Positions 27,701 through 41,528 of a DNA stretch of 64,000 bases are shown piece by piece. The DNA is from Vigna angularis. Its lineage: Eukaryota; Streptophyta; Magnoliopsida; Fabales; Fabaceae. The stretch's first letter is position 1, and the number at the start of each line of letters is the position of its first letter. A program made the translations under genes and the position numbers. Under the pieces are notes generated by a model, which was not told the origin of the DNA, searched no databases, and saw only the letters and a program-made list of their open reading frames with translations. The stretch spans positions 10,832,501 through 10,896,500 of the forward strand of contig NC_068970.1 in NCBI RefSeq assembly GCF_016808095.1. The letters run 5' to 3'.

Positions 27701-29144
27701 TACTCATTTTGAAGAGAAAAATATGAATTGTAAAACGGAAAGACTATGAAAATAAAATAAAAAATTACTTACAGGGCGGTCTGCCTCGATGTCATACTTC
27801 AACACACGAAAACATTCCAGCCTCTCCTCCAAAAATAATGCATAAGTGCGCACCCATGCAGAATAATCCCATGCTGTTCAATGAAACAATGATTGACATC
27901 TACAAAGTCAATAAACATAATAATGAAAATGAAATTAAAATCAATAACGAGAGAAAGACAGTGGCACCATTTGGACTGGAATCATCTTTAAAATGAGCCA
28001 TATTGAGCATATGACTTCTACTTCTCCCATAATTAATGAGTTCTTCATGAAATGTAGGATCCACTTCCCTTAGAGCACGGTGAATAACAATTAAAGTTTT
28101 CAAAGCAACCTAAAGTTAAAACACTTGTCAATCAACAAGATATAAGCAAAATAAAAACACATGCTCAGTGGTTATTTACATGAGAACCACAGAAGTAGCA
28201 AAGGCAACTGAAGAATTAGCTGAGAACGGCAGAAGTTGTCATGCAAATATAGTGCAAACAAATACTGTAGCATTAGACTAGATGAAATGATCTAGTTTTT
28301 GCAACAATGGTGATAGTCATAGTCATTAAACACATTCTTGGTGATCTTTCATTAACATTTGCTATTTTTATATTGTTCTTTGTCTCACATTTATTCAAGG
28401 TCACACTGTGAAAATCATAGCAAGTCTCCAGACGTGAGGGACATATGATAATTCACGTATATGACTCGTGAATGCAATGTTTCATGAAAGCAACCGATAA
28501 TGAATTCATAAAAGCTCCATCACGCATTCCAGGTCTTTAAGTGAATATACTGACAAGATTTCATGTTCATATAAAAAAACCAGTCATATTTAGCACAAGA
28601 TCTAAGACATTGTGCACATACTGCCCAGTTATGTGTCTTTGATAACCGCCGGGCAAGAGCATGGATGCAATAGGCAACATCAGCTCTAGGTCTTGTAGCT
28701 GAGATAGCTGCAAAAATAGCTGCAAGAGAGAGCATAGAAACAAGAGGAATCAAAACCTTTACTTGTCCAACAATTATTCTTCCTTCAATCCAAAAACATA
28801 TAACAAATAGCATAAACATAAAATGAACAGTAGATTCACCGCATTAATCATTTCTGTGCAAAGAATAATAAGGAGAAGGAGAAAACAAACCTCTTATGTG
28901 TTTTTCCTTCGCTGGACGTTCAACATGGTTTGTGGCTCTAACTATAGAAATGTCCAATTCCTGGAACACAATAAAGCCATTGAGAACAAAGACAAAAGGC
29001 CTGATCCAGAGATCCCATCCAACAGAATCTGTGTCCAAATAAGTCTACCTTGTAATCACTGTTGACCTTAGCTAATGAGACTGTTGTGGTGTCCTTAAGT
29101 GCCCCAAGTGCCTTTCTCAGACTCTTCTGCGTGCCACCCGACAT
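24710..29144 (-). CDS. ANTH-domain clathrin assembly protein (AP180/CALM type, At5g35200-like), complete
   Basis: Endocytic adaptor that binds phosphoinositides and clathrin at the plasma membrane or trans-Golgi. Fifteen coding exons, all GT-AG: 29144-29049, 28960-28891, 28719-28622, 28109-27968, 27873-27773, 27567-27484, 27339-27289, 27205-27140, 27062-26997, 26914-26834, 26745-26668, 26059-25901, 25755-25680, 25348-25236, 25066-24710; 1638 nt, 545 aa. The ANTH domain covers about 1-290, opening [20 protein letters not shown]. The lipid-binding motif is R40-X9-K50-X-K52-H53, with Arg in the usual first Lys place. The C-terminal half is disordered: a Ser/Pro then polyproline stretch (about 334-347), DLL at 362-364, NPW 454-456, DPF 471-473 (AP-2 ear type), Gln/Met-rich 493-513, NPF 516-518 and the ending NPYTGLI. 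The start is the ATG giving the family's MSGG N-terminus. Family and subgroup are sure; gene numbering is from memory. Confidence 0.96.
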
Positions 29145-29689
29145 CCTCTCCCTCACTTAACTACAAAATCAGCCAAAACTCAAAATTAAGATCTCAGTTA
29201 TTAATTCCTAAACCCCACTTTTTTCATCCAAAAACCAACTAATCTGACACCAAACAAACACGGTTCATCAATAACTAATCAAGTGTAAGTAATGAATATC
29301 TCTTAAATTTAACTCGACAACGCAATTGTTATATCACTGAACTCAGATCCAACTAAGGACAAAACCCTCACCGACAACAAAATAACCACAAAGCTTTGAA
29401 TAACTTCGAGAATCAGACAATAACGGAACAAGCTTCAAAATTAAACAAAGAAAATGAAGAAGAACAGAGACATAACAGCCAAACGCGGCCTTACAGTTAT
29501 TTAAAAACTAAAAAAAGAAAAAAAAGAAAAGTAATGCATTGTCGGGAAAAGGTGGGCTCACAGAATTTTGCAACAAGCGAATCGAATAAAATGGAGGAAG
29601 AAGAAGAACCGCAAGTAGAGAAGTGGCTTCTTCGGCACAAAAACAAAAGCACGATCTACGGTTAGAACTGGATTTCTCTGAAGCTGAAG

Positions 29690-29765
29690 AAGCCGAATCA
29701 GAGAGAGAGAGAAAGAGAGAGAGTAACGTTGTGTGCCTGAGACCAGAGAGAGAGAGAGAGAAAAG
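29690..29765 (-). promoter_or_regulatory. CT-rich tract upstream of the clathrin adaptor ATG
   Basis: On the minus strand there are two (CT)n runs about 550-620 bases before the start codon (GAGAGA on the plus strand at about 29700-29722 and 29746-29763). CT-rich stretches are common around plant transcription starts and 5' leaders. That this one marks the leader is an inference; an intron in the 5' UTR is possible. Confidence 0.3.
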
Positions 29766-30221
29766 TCGACAGGCAATATAGGCTTGGGTTTGGTTGGTCG
29801 TCGGCGTCTGATGTTAATTTTTTAATTATATTATTAATAATATTATATGATACTGTTTTATTATTATTATAATTATTGTTGGTGTTGGAAGGAAGAAAAA
29901 GAAGCCCAACAAAAAATTAAGGATTAGCATTTTGTTTGGCTTAATCTTGCTGTCAGAAAATACGATAGTGTAAGAAGTTGTACTGCTCCGTGGTTAAATT
30001 GGGATTTGATCCCCTGCTTTTGTCTCTACCCTCTCTATTCTTGGTCTCTTCTGCCACCTCACCGCCTTCAACCACCGCCCCCACTGTTTTACGCGTTTTT
30101 TTTACTCTTCAAAATTCTTAGACCGTTATTATATTAACAACTTCACTATTTTATTTAATAAATAAATTATAAAATAGAATTTTGGATTATTTCTAGTAAC
30201 TTTTTAAATAATTCCTTTTCC

Positions 30222-30280
<59 letters not shown>

Positions 30281-33200
30281 AATCAAAAGCATTATCACAA
30301 TCCCATTCAAACAATTCTTTTTGGAAATAATAAAAATCCTCGATGAGCTGTTTGCTACTAAAAATGGAAAGAAAAATGATAACGATGATGATATTTAGGT
30401 AAGTTCTTTTTTTCATTGCTGGATTTAGTTGAGTTGTTTGATTCATAGAAAAAAAAGTAAATAATTGTTATAATAGAGAAATTCTTTTACTTGTTATTTT
30501 TTTCATTATTATGTTTTCTTATATTTTGTTTAATTTCTCTTCAAGAAAAATGCATTTAACTTCTACGTAATTTTTCAGCTATTTTTAGTTTTTTTTTTGT
30601 TTAACATAAAAAGGAGCTTGAAATTTGAGAGGATGGAGGGTTGCCTTCGAATGGGGTTTCAAGTGGTAGGGATGGTTCTGTAGTTATGATCAAAGTAAAA
30701 CAACAATTTAATAAATGATTGGTTTTTCAAACAAAAATCTATCTATGGTTGAAGCTGCTTGATTTTGACTAAGCTTCAATATTTATAAATTTATTTACTA
30801 ATTCATACAATATATGTTACTAAGTTTTTATCTTTCAACTAGCTATAATTTTTTATTGCTAGTTTTGTCAAACCTGATTTATTTAAAGCGTGCGTCAATT
30901 AACGTTTTTTATTTCTTAAAAGATTATTATAATCATTAACTATTAGTTCACAATTATAAAATAAATATATAATGTCTGTTTACTTATCTGATAATTAGTA
31001 TCTGTACAAAAAGGGGAAATCTAACTTATTACATTGTTTTTATTTATAATGAAATTTTAATTAATTCTAAATCAAAATTGACTCCAACTAGATGATGTCC
31101 ATACTACTAATCTAATTTACAATATACAGAGCTATGTCTGAATTTCCTTTGATGGTTTACGATTTTTTTTTGGATGGTCCCATACTTTATTGAAATGTGT
31201 CACTACTACATAAAGCCCTGTTGGCTGGGAAAATATTTCTTTTTTATAATATATGATACTTTTTCTATTATAAATACAAAACATTTACTTATCAACAACT
31301 ATACTTTACCTTTTAACAGAATTTATTTTCTAAAGCATGTTGTCCTCGTAGATTTAAATAATATCTTGCTGAGAACAATATAATTATTTCTGTATACACT
31401 AATTTAATTATCATTTTTAAAGAATATGATTTTGAATATAATTAATAAAAAATGTCAATTATTTTTTATTAATTGTATTATAGGTATTCAAACGAGGATG
31501 AAATAACATTACCGATAGTTCAAATATAGAGAAGATCAATTTGTCGCGATCAAAATCAATCAATCATATAATTAATATAAACATATCAATAATTAAGTTT
31601 AAATGGAATTAAACTGTGATTAGACCAACATTAATAAAAAATCAGTAAAAAACTATAAATACATATTAAAAATATAATTATTGAAACTTTTTACTATATA
31701 TTTATTATAATATTGATTGTTTAACTAATCAAACTCAAATTAACTTTACCATTTGATCACTTTTAATAAATACTTCTAATAGATTAAAGAACGCTGGTGT
31801 AAACGAAAAGAAAATAATATTAAAAACACTCAATCTTGTACTTGAAAGATTTTTTTTTTTTTCGTTTGTTGTCTTTATTACAAAAACCTTTCATTTTTTT
31901 TCACCTAAACTTTGTTTAAGCTTAAAATAACTAATTTTGAAATAAGCAAATAGGATTGGTTTATTTATTATAATAAACAAATATACATTTTTTTTTTTAA
32001 ATAAGCAAGTAAGACAGACACTTAAAAAGTACAAATTTATTTAATTTATTAAAATAATCACTTATTTAGAAAAGAGAGAAAAAAAAAGCCCAGACAAGCA
32101 AGCTTAAATATAGATATGTTACATATTTACAAGTTAAGTTTGGAGACACAAGTAAAGATTTCTCCTTCTTAACAAAATTATTATATGTATACTCTTTTTA
32201 TTATTATTATTATTATTGCTTTTGTACATTGAGAAACTAGTGTATTTCTGATCTGGGGTGTGAGGTACGTGTGTTTCATGGCACAACACAAATGCATTCA
32301 ACGTGATTTAAAATCAAATTCTCTTCAATTATTGTTGACTAGTATTTTTGTAAAAGACAGATATAAAATCTTATTATAAATTTGTAAGGAGTATACTTTA
32401 AACTATTTCAATCCTTTAAAATAAACTTTAAATTCATTTATTTTTAATTTGGATCTCCATGATAAATATTTACAAAAGTTATGGAAAGAGTGAATTTATA
32501 TTGTGTAATATTTTTAAAAAAAATACTGATTACACAGTTAAGAATTTAAAATATTTGAGAAATTTTTTGAGGAATATATGAATTGAATAAAATTGAAGGT
32601 TTATGGTTGTTCCCTGTAATGTAAATCCGAGTCATGGAGCCTTAATTGGCGATAAGAAAGGCAAAGGTTGAGTGGTGATGATGGCAATTAAAGAATACCG
32701 ACAATGACAGTGACAAGAGGATGCCAGCAAAGGCATTATATATGGAAGGGTACCAAAGAAAATAGTGATCAAAGAATGCTAGCTAGCAAAGACAATGATT
32801 GGAGAATGCTGGTGGCAATTATATATAATCAGATAACAATGGATAAAAAAAATGAAACTATAGCAACAACCATGATTACATAATTATGGTGTCAACATGG
32901 TAAAAGGTTGTTGAGAATAATGCATGCATGCAACAATGAACATGAATTAAGAAAATGTTTGAAATAAGATTGATGAGATCTGTGTATATTAAGGTTGAAT
33001 ATGATTAGGCAAAGGTACTTGTGATATTTATGTAAAGCAAATGCTTCTCTTAATTGGAAAGGAACTGAAAATGCTATGAAAGTACAAATTATGGAGTTGA
33101 TTGATATAATCTGCTAACCAACTATACCAGGAGACATGTCACAACCAACCTCCAATAATGGAGACATTTAAACTCATTTATTATGACAGGGATTATTAAC

Positions 33201-33948
33201 AATATTAAGGTTGATGAGATGCAACCGTGCAAGCATGGAGTTCAATAGCAACTTCATTGCCTTGGAATTACCAATCATGCTCTGCATCACTCTTAAACCT
33301 TGATTTGTACTTGGTGTTTCAACATTTTCAGAGGTAATTAATGACCTTATTAAGCACTTAATTACGTACGTTAAGTTTAAAGAGTTGAAGTTTTCAAACA
33401 TATTTGTCGGTTCATGATTTATATTTTCCTGCTGTAGAATGTTGAAATTAGGACCTTTGCCTCTGGTCATTTGGAGCATACAGAGGGATGGGTTGACTTA
33501 ACACACACAACCACACAATTGCCAAATGTAAGAGACCAAACACAACATAATATGCAGGTGTTTCATTTTTTTTCTCCTTTCGTTATGAGTGGCACGTCAA
33601 ACAAATCGTGAAAGATTTGGATTTTGTTTAATGTATGTCAATTCAATAATGATTATTGGGTTAAACCCAAAATTAATTTTTTATGCAAGCAATAACTTAC
33701 GTAAACCATTTTGTTCCATTGCATGATCACACTTCCTTCAATTTGGTTACTTCTTTACGTTGAATTTGGGTATAAATGGTTTAAACTAAATATAAAAAAA
33801 TAGATATATTGTTTAGAGGCATTATAAATAGGAAGTAAAATATTTAGCTTTATTTTTCTAAAATATTTCATCTACATTCATTTTAATTTATGATATAACT
33901 CTTTTTTCGTTTAAACTATATAAGGTATAATGTAATGGCATTTATCTT
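29766..33948. other. intergenic AT-rich spacer
   Basis: Contains the (TA)n array at 30222-30278, poly(T) runs, and at about 32640-32830 a purine-rich stretch with recurring GAATGC(T/C)AG-like words. An open frame at 33174-33479 (-) of 101 codons resembles no family I recognise. No supported gene. Confidence 0.5.
30222..30278. repeat. (TA)n microsatellite, about 57 bp
   Basis: TA run with one CA interruption near its left end. Confidence 0.95.
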
Positions 33949-35650
33949 TTTTTTTTTTTTTTTTTTTGCAAATTTTTTTGCTTGTTTTTGGTTTTTGATT
34001 GTTTTGCTGCTTTCTTTTGCGATTTCTTTTAGTGTGTTTATGGATTCTTCTCTTCAGTTGTTGACTAAGGGATGCTAATTTTGCTTTGAGCTTTCTTGTC
34101 CAGGATAACATTTTCCTTAGGAGTTTACAGGTTTGAAAACCACCATCGGCCAACCTTTGAGCCAAGTGTGAGCTGAGCACCATATGAAATGAAGATTTTG
34201 CTGCTCGTGTAGCATGGCCTGGGGGCCAGGCCCCTACTGATGGGGGAGGTGGAGCAGTTGCGGAGTATAAGCTACTGTTGGAGGAAGATGTTGCAGATGA
34301 AAGTGAAGCTAGTGTCCTACACTGCTGGAGATGCAAAGAGTCCATTTTAATCGGTTTTTCAGTTTTAATTTCTTGTTTTATCTGTTTTCAGCTTATGTGT
34401 TTTTGATTTCTTTTTGACTTGCCTAGTGGATAGTTCTTGTGCAATTGGTCTGGTGATTTGAGTGAATCATTTTCTATGCTTGAATTGAATACAAATCTGT
34501 TGTGCTTGCTCTTTATCCATGAGAATTGTTTTGAAAATCTAATTGAGATTATGTGGTTGAGCCTGTTGAACAGAGATTGTGGTTGCTTGTATATGTTTAG
34601 ATAGATGCTTAGCTTTAATTGTGATCAATATTCTTGGCATGATGTTTATCAAATTTTGGAACCGGAGTAAACCTGTGAGATGTTGTGCCTCAGAGTTTAT
34701 TGATGAATGTTATTACTTTGGAATCACAGTTGATTTTGCCTGAGTTTCTCTATTTGAACTAGTTACTTGCATGTTACAAATGATCAAGGCCATCTTGTTC
34801 TTCCACCTCTTCTACATTTTGAGCCTAAAAGCCAATGTATAACCTTTGAACCTCAAAGAAAACTTTCTCATTTCCGAAACCTTAAGCCTATTGAAAAATC
34901 CTTAACCTCCTTACCTTGAGTTGAGATGAACATATATGTTAGAATGAGGAGAATGGTTTAAGTTTGGGGGAGTTCTTATCAAAAGGGGAGCATTGAGAAA
35001 AACAATAAGTTGAGCTAAAAAGAAAGAAAAAGAAGAAAGAAGAAGAAAGACAAAAACATGAATTCAATGAAAAAGAGTTGGGAAATAGGTTGAGAAGTGG
35101 GTTATTCAATTTTGGAGAAAAAGAGATACTAAGCTATATCATGAATGAAATTGTTTGTTCTCTTATCTCAAGGTGCTTTGTTGTCCAGAAAAACCAATTT
35201 TTCTTCTTAGCCCAGCCACAATACAAGCCAATCAAAGTCCTTGTGATGTAACTTGCTTGTAAATGTGTTTGAAATTGTTGAAACGAAAGGCAAAGTTGAT
35301 TTGTGTAACATTGTGATAGTTGAGAGTTAAACACACATCCTTATACACCATTGTGCTTGAGTGAAACACTTTCCTTGGTGAGGATTGGTTCCATGCACTC
35401 ATTGAAAACAACTTGCCATGTTTATTGATCTATCATTTGCATCTATCTTGTGACTTTTAATTTGTGAGCACCATGATTGAAGTTTAGCTTGTTAAGACTA
35501 TATTGTCTCTTGAATGTGATTTATAAGTTGAGCAAGCATGATTGATTTTGTTTAATTGATTGAAAGTGTGCTTAAAGTTGCTAGAACATTGTGATTGAAT
35601 TATTTGCTAGGTGAAGTACTTTTGCTTGAGGACAAGCAAAGTTGTAAGTT

Positions 35651-35658
35651 TGGGGGAG
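35651..35658 (+). other. polypurine tract of the LTR element
   Basis: TGGGGGAG immediately before the LTR start TGATAATGC at 35661, the expected place for the plus-strand primer of an LTR retrotransposon. Confidence 0.65.
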
Positions 35659-35660
35659 TT

Positions 35661-36925
35661 TGATAATGCTAATTCTTACCATTATCTAAGCATGAATTTA
35701 AGAGCAAAATCAACTCCTTTCTATCTTGTAACTCGCTAAATCCTCTCTTTTATCTTAGTTTCATGAATAAATGTGTTTTAGGCTATATTGATGAGATTTC
35801 ATCTATAAACCCTTTATTTTGTAGTAATACAATGATTGGAAGAACCTCCACGAAAAGTATAAAGCTGAACTAACCACAGAAGCAAGTAGATCTGCACAAA
35901 ATAGAAGAAAACACAATGCTGCTGTAGAGACTCACGCCGGGCGCCTTCTGACCTGGGCGGCGCCGGGCGTGAGGTATCTGACCATGGCGCGCCGGGCGCC
36001 GGTCTGTCGGGCCGCCGGGCGCGACTTTTTGCTGATGTGGCAGAAACGCTTTATTTAACCCTGGAACGCGAAGGGCTTGGGGTCTTTGGTTCTTTGGAGG
36101 TCCGATTCTTCTACTGGAGCTTATGGAGGGCGTGAGGAGCTGCTGGGTTCCTCTACTTCTCTACCTTTGGGTCTCCTTCTTCTTCCATCTTCCACTTTGT
36201 AAGCTTTAGGGTTCTCCATGGAAGTGGAGAACCAGATTCGTTTTGTTAGGGATTGTTGTAGCCTATGGATTCTTGTGTAATAGATGATTGATTTGATTAT
36301 ATATATGCCTTTTCTATCAATTGCTAGTATTTTTGTTTCCAATCTTAAAGCTTGCATGTAATAGGAATGTTCATGACTTGAATTTGGGGTTTCATGGATT
36401 ATGGGGACGTAAGATGGAACCTAGAACTGAAACAAGAGTCCTTGTGGTCATTGATTCTAGGGATGGAAGATGATTCACATGTTGTCTTAAGATCCTAGCT
36501 CTTTAATGCGGGTTTGCTTGTTAGATTGTCCAAGGAATTGGAGTTTAATAGGGAAAACCTAGGCTCTTTCACCTAAGGGATTGGGGCTAGAGTGTTTTAG
36601 TGGATTGACTTTAGTAAATTGATAGAGAGGAGATGAAAGTGGTTATACACAAGAGTGCATTGGTGAAAACTAGTCTTAGCAATGTCATTTCATACCATTT
36701 CTAGTCTTTTCCATTTCCAAGTGCCTTCAATACCAAAGTCCAACCTTGTAATTATGTATCATTTTACATTTCTGCACTTGTTCTGTAAATTGATGTTATG
36801 TTATTGAGTCTATATGAGTTGTTAATCGCACAATTCTCTAGTATTACGAGTCTCTTGGGAAAACGATACCCGGTCTTACCGGTTTATTACTTGAACGATT
36901 CGGTACACTTGCCGAAGTCTCAACA
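35661..36925 (+). repeat. 3' LTR, 1265 bp
   Basis: Begins TGATAATGC just after the polypurine tract and ends TCTCAACA at 36925, giving the TG...CA ends of an LTR. The right end has the familiar gypsy-style ACACTTGCCGAAGTCTCAACA wording. It contains a GC-rich block at about 35931-36023. The partner 5' LTR is absent from the window. Confidence 0.65.
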
Positions 36926-37216
36926 ATCTTACATAAAAAATATTAATAACAGGTCATTGAAGTTTAAATTAATTTTACTTAGAATGAAAAAAAAAGGGAA
37001 AAGATGAAATAATCTTATATCAGGTTGGTAAGTCTCATTTATTCCACCTATACACTACAAAAATAATTTATATTTGTCTTTATAAAATAAAATAAAAATA
37101 ATATATGTATGTTATTTTTGTTTCGTATCATTTAATTTATCGTATTTCTTCTTACATCATTCATATTTCTTGCTTTATTTTCTTCTTCAAAAATGATAAA
37201 ATAAATAAATAATATA

Positions 37217-37221
<5 letters not shown>

Positions 37222-37289
<68 letters not shown>
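37222..37289. repeat. (TA)n microsatellite, about 68 bp
   Basis: A pure TA run, seen directly. Confidence 0.96.
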
Positions 37290-37291
<2 letters not shown>

Positions 37292-38300
37292 CATATGTGA
37301 GTGGCTTCTCTGTACATAAAAATAAATAAATTCTGCCTTGATGCAAGCTAATTTTTTCGAGCATGCAGTGAAATGCGGACCCAAAACAATAGTATGACTT
37401 TGAGGGGATACAAATCAAAACTCCTAACACTTTCTAATGGTTCACTCAATAGTTTTGACAAGTCTTATTAATGTTACTTTCACCATCCCACCACATTCAA
37501 TCATGCAAATCCCTTGTACACCATGTTGTCAGTCTACTTTCAAAAAGTAGAAAAATAAAATTGAGCAACTATTAGAAATATGATGTTTATATATTCTTTT
37601 GGGTATAACGAGGTTAACATCGGGATAAAAATTCAAAGGATTGAAATGTTGTACACTCAAAGTCTTTTGTAGCATTCATCCAATATCATTTAGAGGACAT
37701 TCACATAAGATACTTCAAAAAGTTAATTTAACTTTTCATAGTTCAATATTAATGTTCCATTAATTATCTATCTCCTTATCTTAAATCTATATTTATAAAT
37801 TTAAGAGAAAACTTAACAATAGCCTAATTAAGACTAGTAATCATACTTTACCTTAATTTTGCTCAACAAAATTAATCTCTTTGAATTTATTCAACACTAT
37901 AATTAATTTTTCTATCAATTGATCGTTACAATCACCTCTAATCACGTATCCAACACAAAAATAATTTGTTAACATGTCTAACTAAAGGTTGATCGTCCAA
38001 TTTGTGATTGACTGGACGATCATATATGATACATATATGCAAATAAATTATGATCTTCTCTTCTATAGGCTTGCTAATTTATGTAATCTCTTAAATTTTA
38101 GTTGACAACAAAATCTCTATTTCTACAAAAAACATACTTTAAATACATGGGTATTTTAATAATTTTTTATTTTTAATTTAAAATTAAAAAAAATAAAAAA
38201 TTATTCAAATATCCTTACCCTTAAAACTTAGAATCCACAATATATAAGAGTATTTTTTACAACTAAAATTTGGTATACTTTAATATTTAAAGTTAGCAAA

Positions 38301-38417
<117 letters not shown>

Positions 38418-40892
38418 TCAAAATATTATACTTTCTTTAGAGAGCACACATATTTTGTTAATAAATTGAACCAAAAAACTAAGGGAAGCAGGTTACTGTA
38501 ATTTTTTTTGTCATAATAAACTCTCCTCTCAGTTGACCAAGAAAAAAAAACAATTTTGTTCATAATACAATTATTTTTTATTTCTTTCATTATATATATA
38601 CATATTCAATTTAAGCGTAAAAAGCAATAACATTTATCTCTACAAAAATGTTTATCAAACATTTTTCCTTATTATATAATCAAATGACCGATGAATTAAT
38701 ATAATGAACAGAAAAACATTCTAACAGCACACTTTTTGATGTATTTAAAATATTTATTAAACGAAAGCAAATAGGTAAGCATCTCTTTCTATTTATCGAA
38801 ACTCGAGATTTTATAGGTTCCAACGAAATTTTTATAATATAAAAAGTAAAATCTAGCATCTTATACCTAGAAAACCTTAAAATTGACACTGACATCTCAA
38901 AGACCTACGTTAAATCTCCAAAACCTATGTTAAGACAATTTTGATTTATGCTTCTTCTTCTTTTCTACAATCAAAGTGTCAATTATAATAACTAATATCA
39001 ATTAGCAATATAAAAAAGTATTATGTTTCCACTAAATCAAATTTAATTCATAATTGTAACATTCTCTTTCTTAACGGATATATTACTTATCACACAGTAT
39101 TAAGGGATATATATTATGTTACTGATGTTAGTTATCACACAGTATTAAAGATTTATTATGAGAATATACCTTTCAAAATAAAAAGTTCAATTTGGTTGAA
39201 AAATAGTATCTATATAAAGTTAACTTCTTTTTTTATGTGCAAATTGGTATTGTTTGATTGAACTATGTTTACTATAAAAAGTAAGACGGATAAAATACAT
39301 ATTAAGCAGTCGCTATATTTTATTTCTAAAGCAAATACTAGTTTAACAAATTATAGTTATACGATTTTTAATGTGTGAAGTACAATAAGATAAAAAAATC
39401 ATCGATTACATCATCATTATTTTTATAGAGTTTTACATAATTCTTAAGCAAAGGATTTTGGCGAAAAAAATGTGAAAGCTGAAGCCTTACGTAAAAAAGA
39501 AAAGAAAAAGTTAATATATATTATAGGCACACCTTTTTAAAATAGAAACTTTTTTGTTTTCGCTATCAAAATGAGACTTTGAAATCACGTTCTTTAATAA
39601 ACGAAAAATACAAAACTGTAGCTACAGCTTTTGCTTTTAAAATAAAGTGGCTTTGGCAGTATAGACTTTTAAACTCAGAAATCGTCATTTTTTAACAATT
39701 AATATTAACAATCTAATTTTATTACATAAATGGCAAATTAAAAGTTACACTTTCAAATAAAAGATAGCATAAATATTCCAATAAGTATCCGTATATACAA
39801 AAATAAGTAATTCAAAAAGATACATATACATCAACATAAAAATAAAGTATTCAATATCTGTATAGATGTGTTTCTTTATACCTATATAAAATTATATACT
39901 CATAAAGTATAACAAGAATAAAAAGCCATACAATAAATATATAGAAAAGAGAGTAAGATAAATATTTCTATGAATTATAATTTAATTACAACACAAATCC
40001 AAGAGATTATGTCCTGAAATACTGATATACTATGAAAACTAAAATTTGATTCAAACTGATATAAGGTATGTCTTCTTTCAATTGTAGGTTCTTGCACAAA
40101 ATAATACAAATCATAAACTAGGATAATAAATAGACTAACGTATGGTACTAAACCTTTATAATTTTGACATCTAGTCATACCCTTTTAATTATTTAAAATT
40201 CGTATAATTAAATCAAACATAACATTTTGAAATAAAGATAAATTGTTGAGCGGGTTACTGAACTGATTAAACTATTATATTATTTTATTATTTGGTCTCC
40301 ATCGGACAAAATTCATTCGTTGACCAAATCAAGTCTAAAAATAAATTTGACTCCTTAGATGAAATTCGTTTGAACGAATCATACGATTAATAACTTTGTA
40401 CTTTTTTTTTTCTAAATCAATTTCAATTTCAAACTAAGCAATTCTTTGATTCCACCAAGCGAAATGCATCAAATAACACATTTAAAACCTAGTTTGCATG
40501 ATAAAACTAATATTATACTAAATTCAAGTTTAAAATTAAGAACACATAATAATGCATCATTTTAATTTCAAACATTTCCAAATTAGTCTTATTCAATATA
40601 AGAACAAACATATTTCAAAATATGATATAATTTAAAATAAACTTATTTTTAAGATGGGGATGCTTATAGAGTGTTTTTTAATTAATCAAATATACTCAAC
40701 CAGTTTGTTTATTGTTAAGTGTTGTATATATTCACTATCAAAACCAATTTTACAAATAATTCACTTATATTATATTATGAATCAAAGTCATAAAAATCTT
40801 TGGCTAATTCTCGCATTATATTGATTATAATAATCAAATCATATATTTATTTTCAAAAATTATATTTTTGGTATTTTTGTTGTTGTTATGAT

Positions 40893-41528
40893 TAGTGCTG
40901 TATAACCCGCGAGTCAACTCAGCTCCCCACGGGTTTGAGTCGGGTTGGGTTTAAAAAAAATATAATTTCTTTATGCGGGTTAGTTTTCAACCCGGCTCAC
41001 TTAGAACCTGACTCATTGGATTGAACTCGTAGTAAGCCGGGTTGGCTCACCAACCCACGTAATTTAATTTAATTATTTACTATTTTGTGTTTCAATATTA
41101 TTAGTTAGCGTTTTTTTTATTATATTGTAGATGGTGATAGAAAAGAAGATGTTTCAAAAGAGAAAAATATTATATATTTATTTATTCAAGACTCTAATAT
41201 CATAAATGGACAAATGATACAAAAATTATCAATATTAAAAAGTTGTTTGTTTGCCTTTTGTACATGTTTTTGGATTACCCTTGATTGTATGATACTTTTT
41301 TTTATTTTGAATTGTCTTTGGAGTTTAACATCATTTTGAGTGTGACATTTATTTAGATTTGATTTAAAACAATTGTAATTTTTTTATTTTAAAATAATTA
41401 AATGAGTCAACCTGTTTAATTCGCCGGATTCGAATATTTTTAGCTTACTACTAAGTCAGTCAGGTTAGGTTGACTCATTAAGTAACCAATCTATGGTGAA
41501 GCGGGCCGGATCCGTTTTGACAGCTCTA
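40893..41528. mobile_element. nonautonomous hAT-like element, about 636 bp
   Basis: The left end reads TAGTGCTGTATAACCCGCGA and the right end, reverse complemented, reads TAGAGCTGTCAAAACGGATC, so the ends form short imperfect terminal inverted repeats of the TAGNGCTGT type known from plant hAT elements. TTATGAT flanks both ends (before 40893 and after 41529), consistent with most of an 8-bp target duplication. The interior is subterminally repetitive (GGGTTG, GACTCA words) and has no transposase frame. Confidence 0.65.

Larger units (their letters stand above)
33949..36925 (+). mobile_element. 5'-truncated Ty3/gypsy-like LTR retrotransposon (3' internal region plus 3' LTR)
   Basis: The right part has the layout of a plant Ty3/gypsy 3' end: a non-coding spacer with GAGGACAAGCAAAGTTGTAAG, a polypurine tract, then a 1265-bp LTR. 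An earlier TTTAAGTTTGGGGGAGTTCT copy lies at about 34960. No gag, protease, reverse transcriptase or integrase frame and no 5' LTR is seen, so the element is truncated or deleted on its left; the left limit is approximate. Superfamily assignment rests on recognising this spacer/PPT/LTR style, not on a coding domain. Confidence 0.65.

Noticed and set aside
33174..33479. 101-codon minus-strand open frame
   Set aside because: Resembles no family I know, and no flanking exons could be joined to it.
33911..34345. 144-codon minus-strand frame starting MDSLHLQQC
   Set aside because: It lies antisense in the internal region of the LTR retrotransposon and ends in a poly(T)-derived lysine run.
33944..36930. 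ATCTT at 33944-33948 and 36926-36930 as a target duplication of the gypsy-like element
   Set aside because: The left copy lies in a T-rich run with no LTR start beside it; a 5-bp match in such DNA is likely chance.
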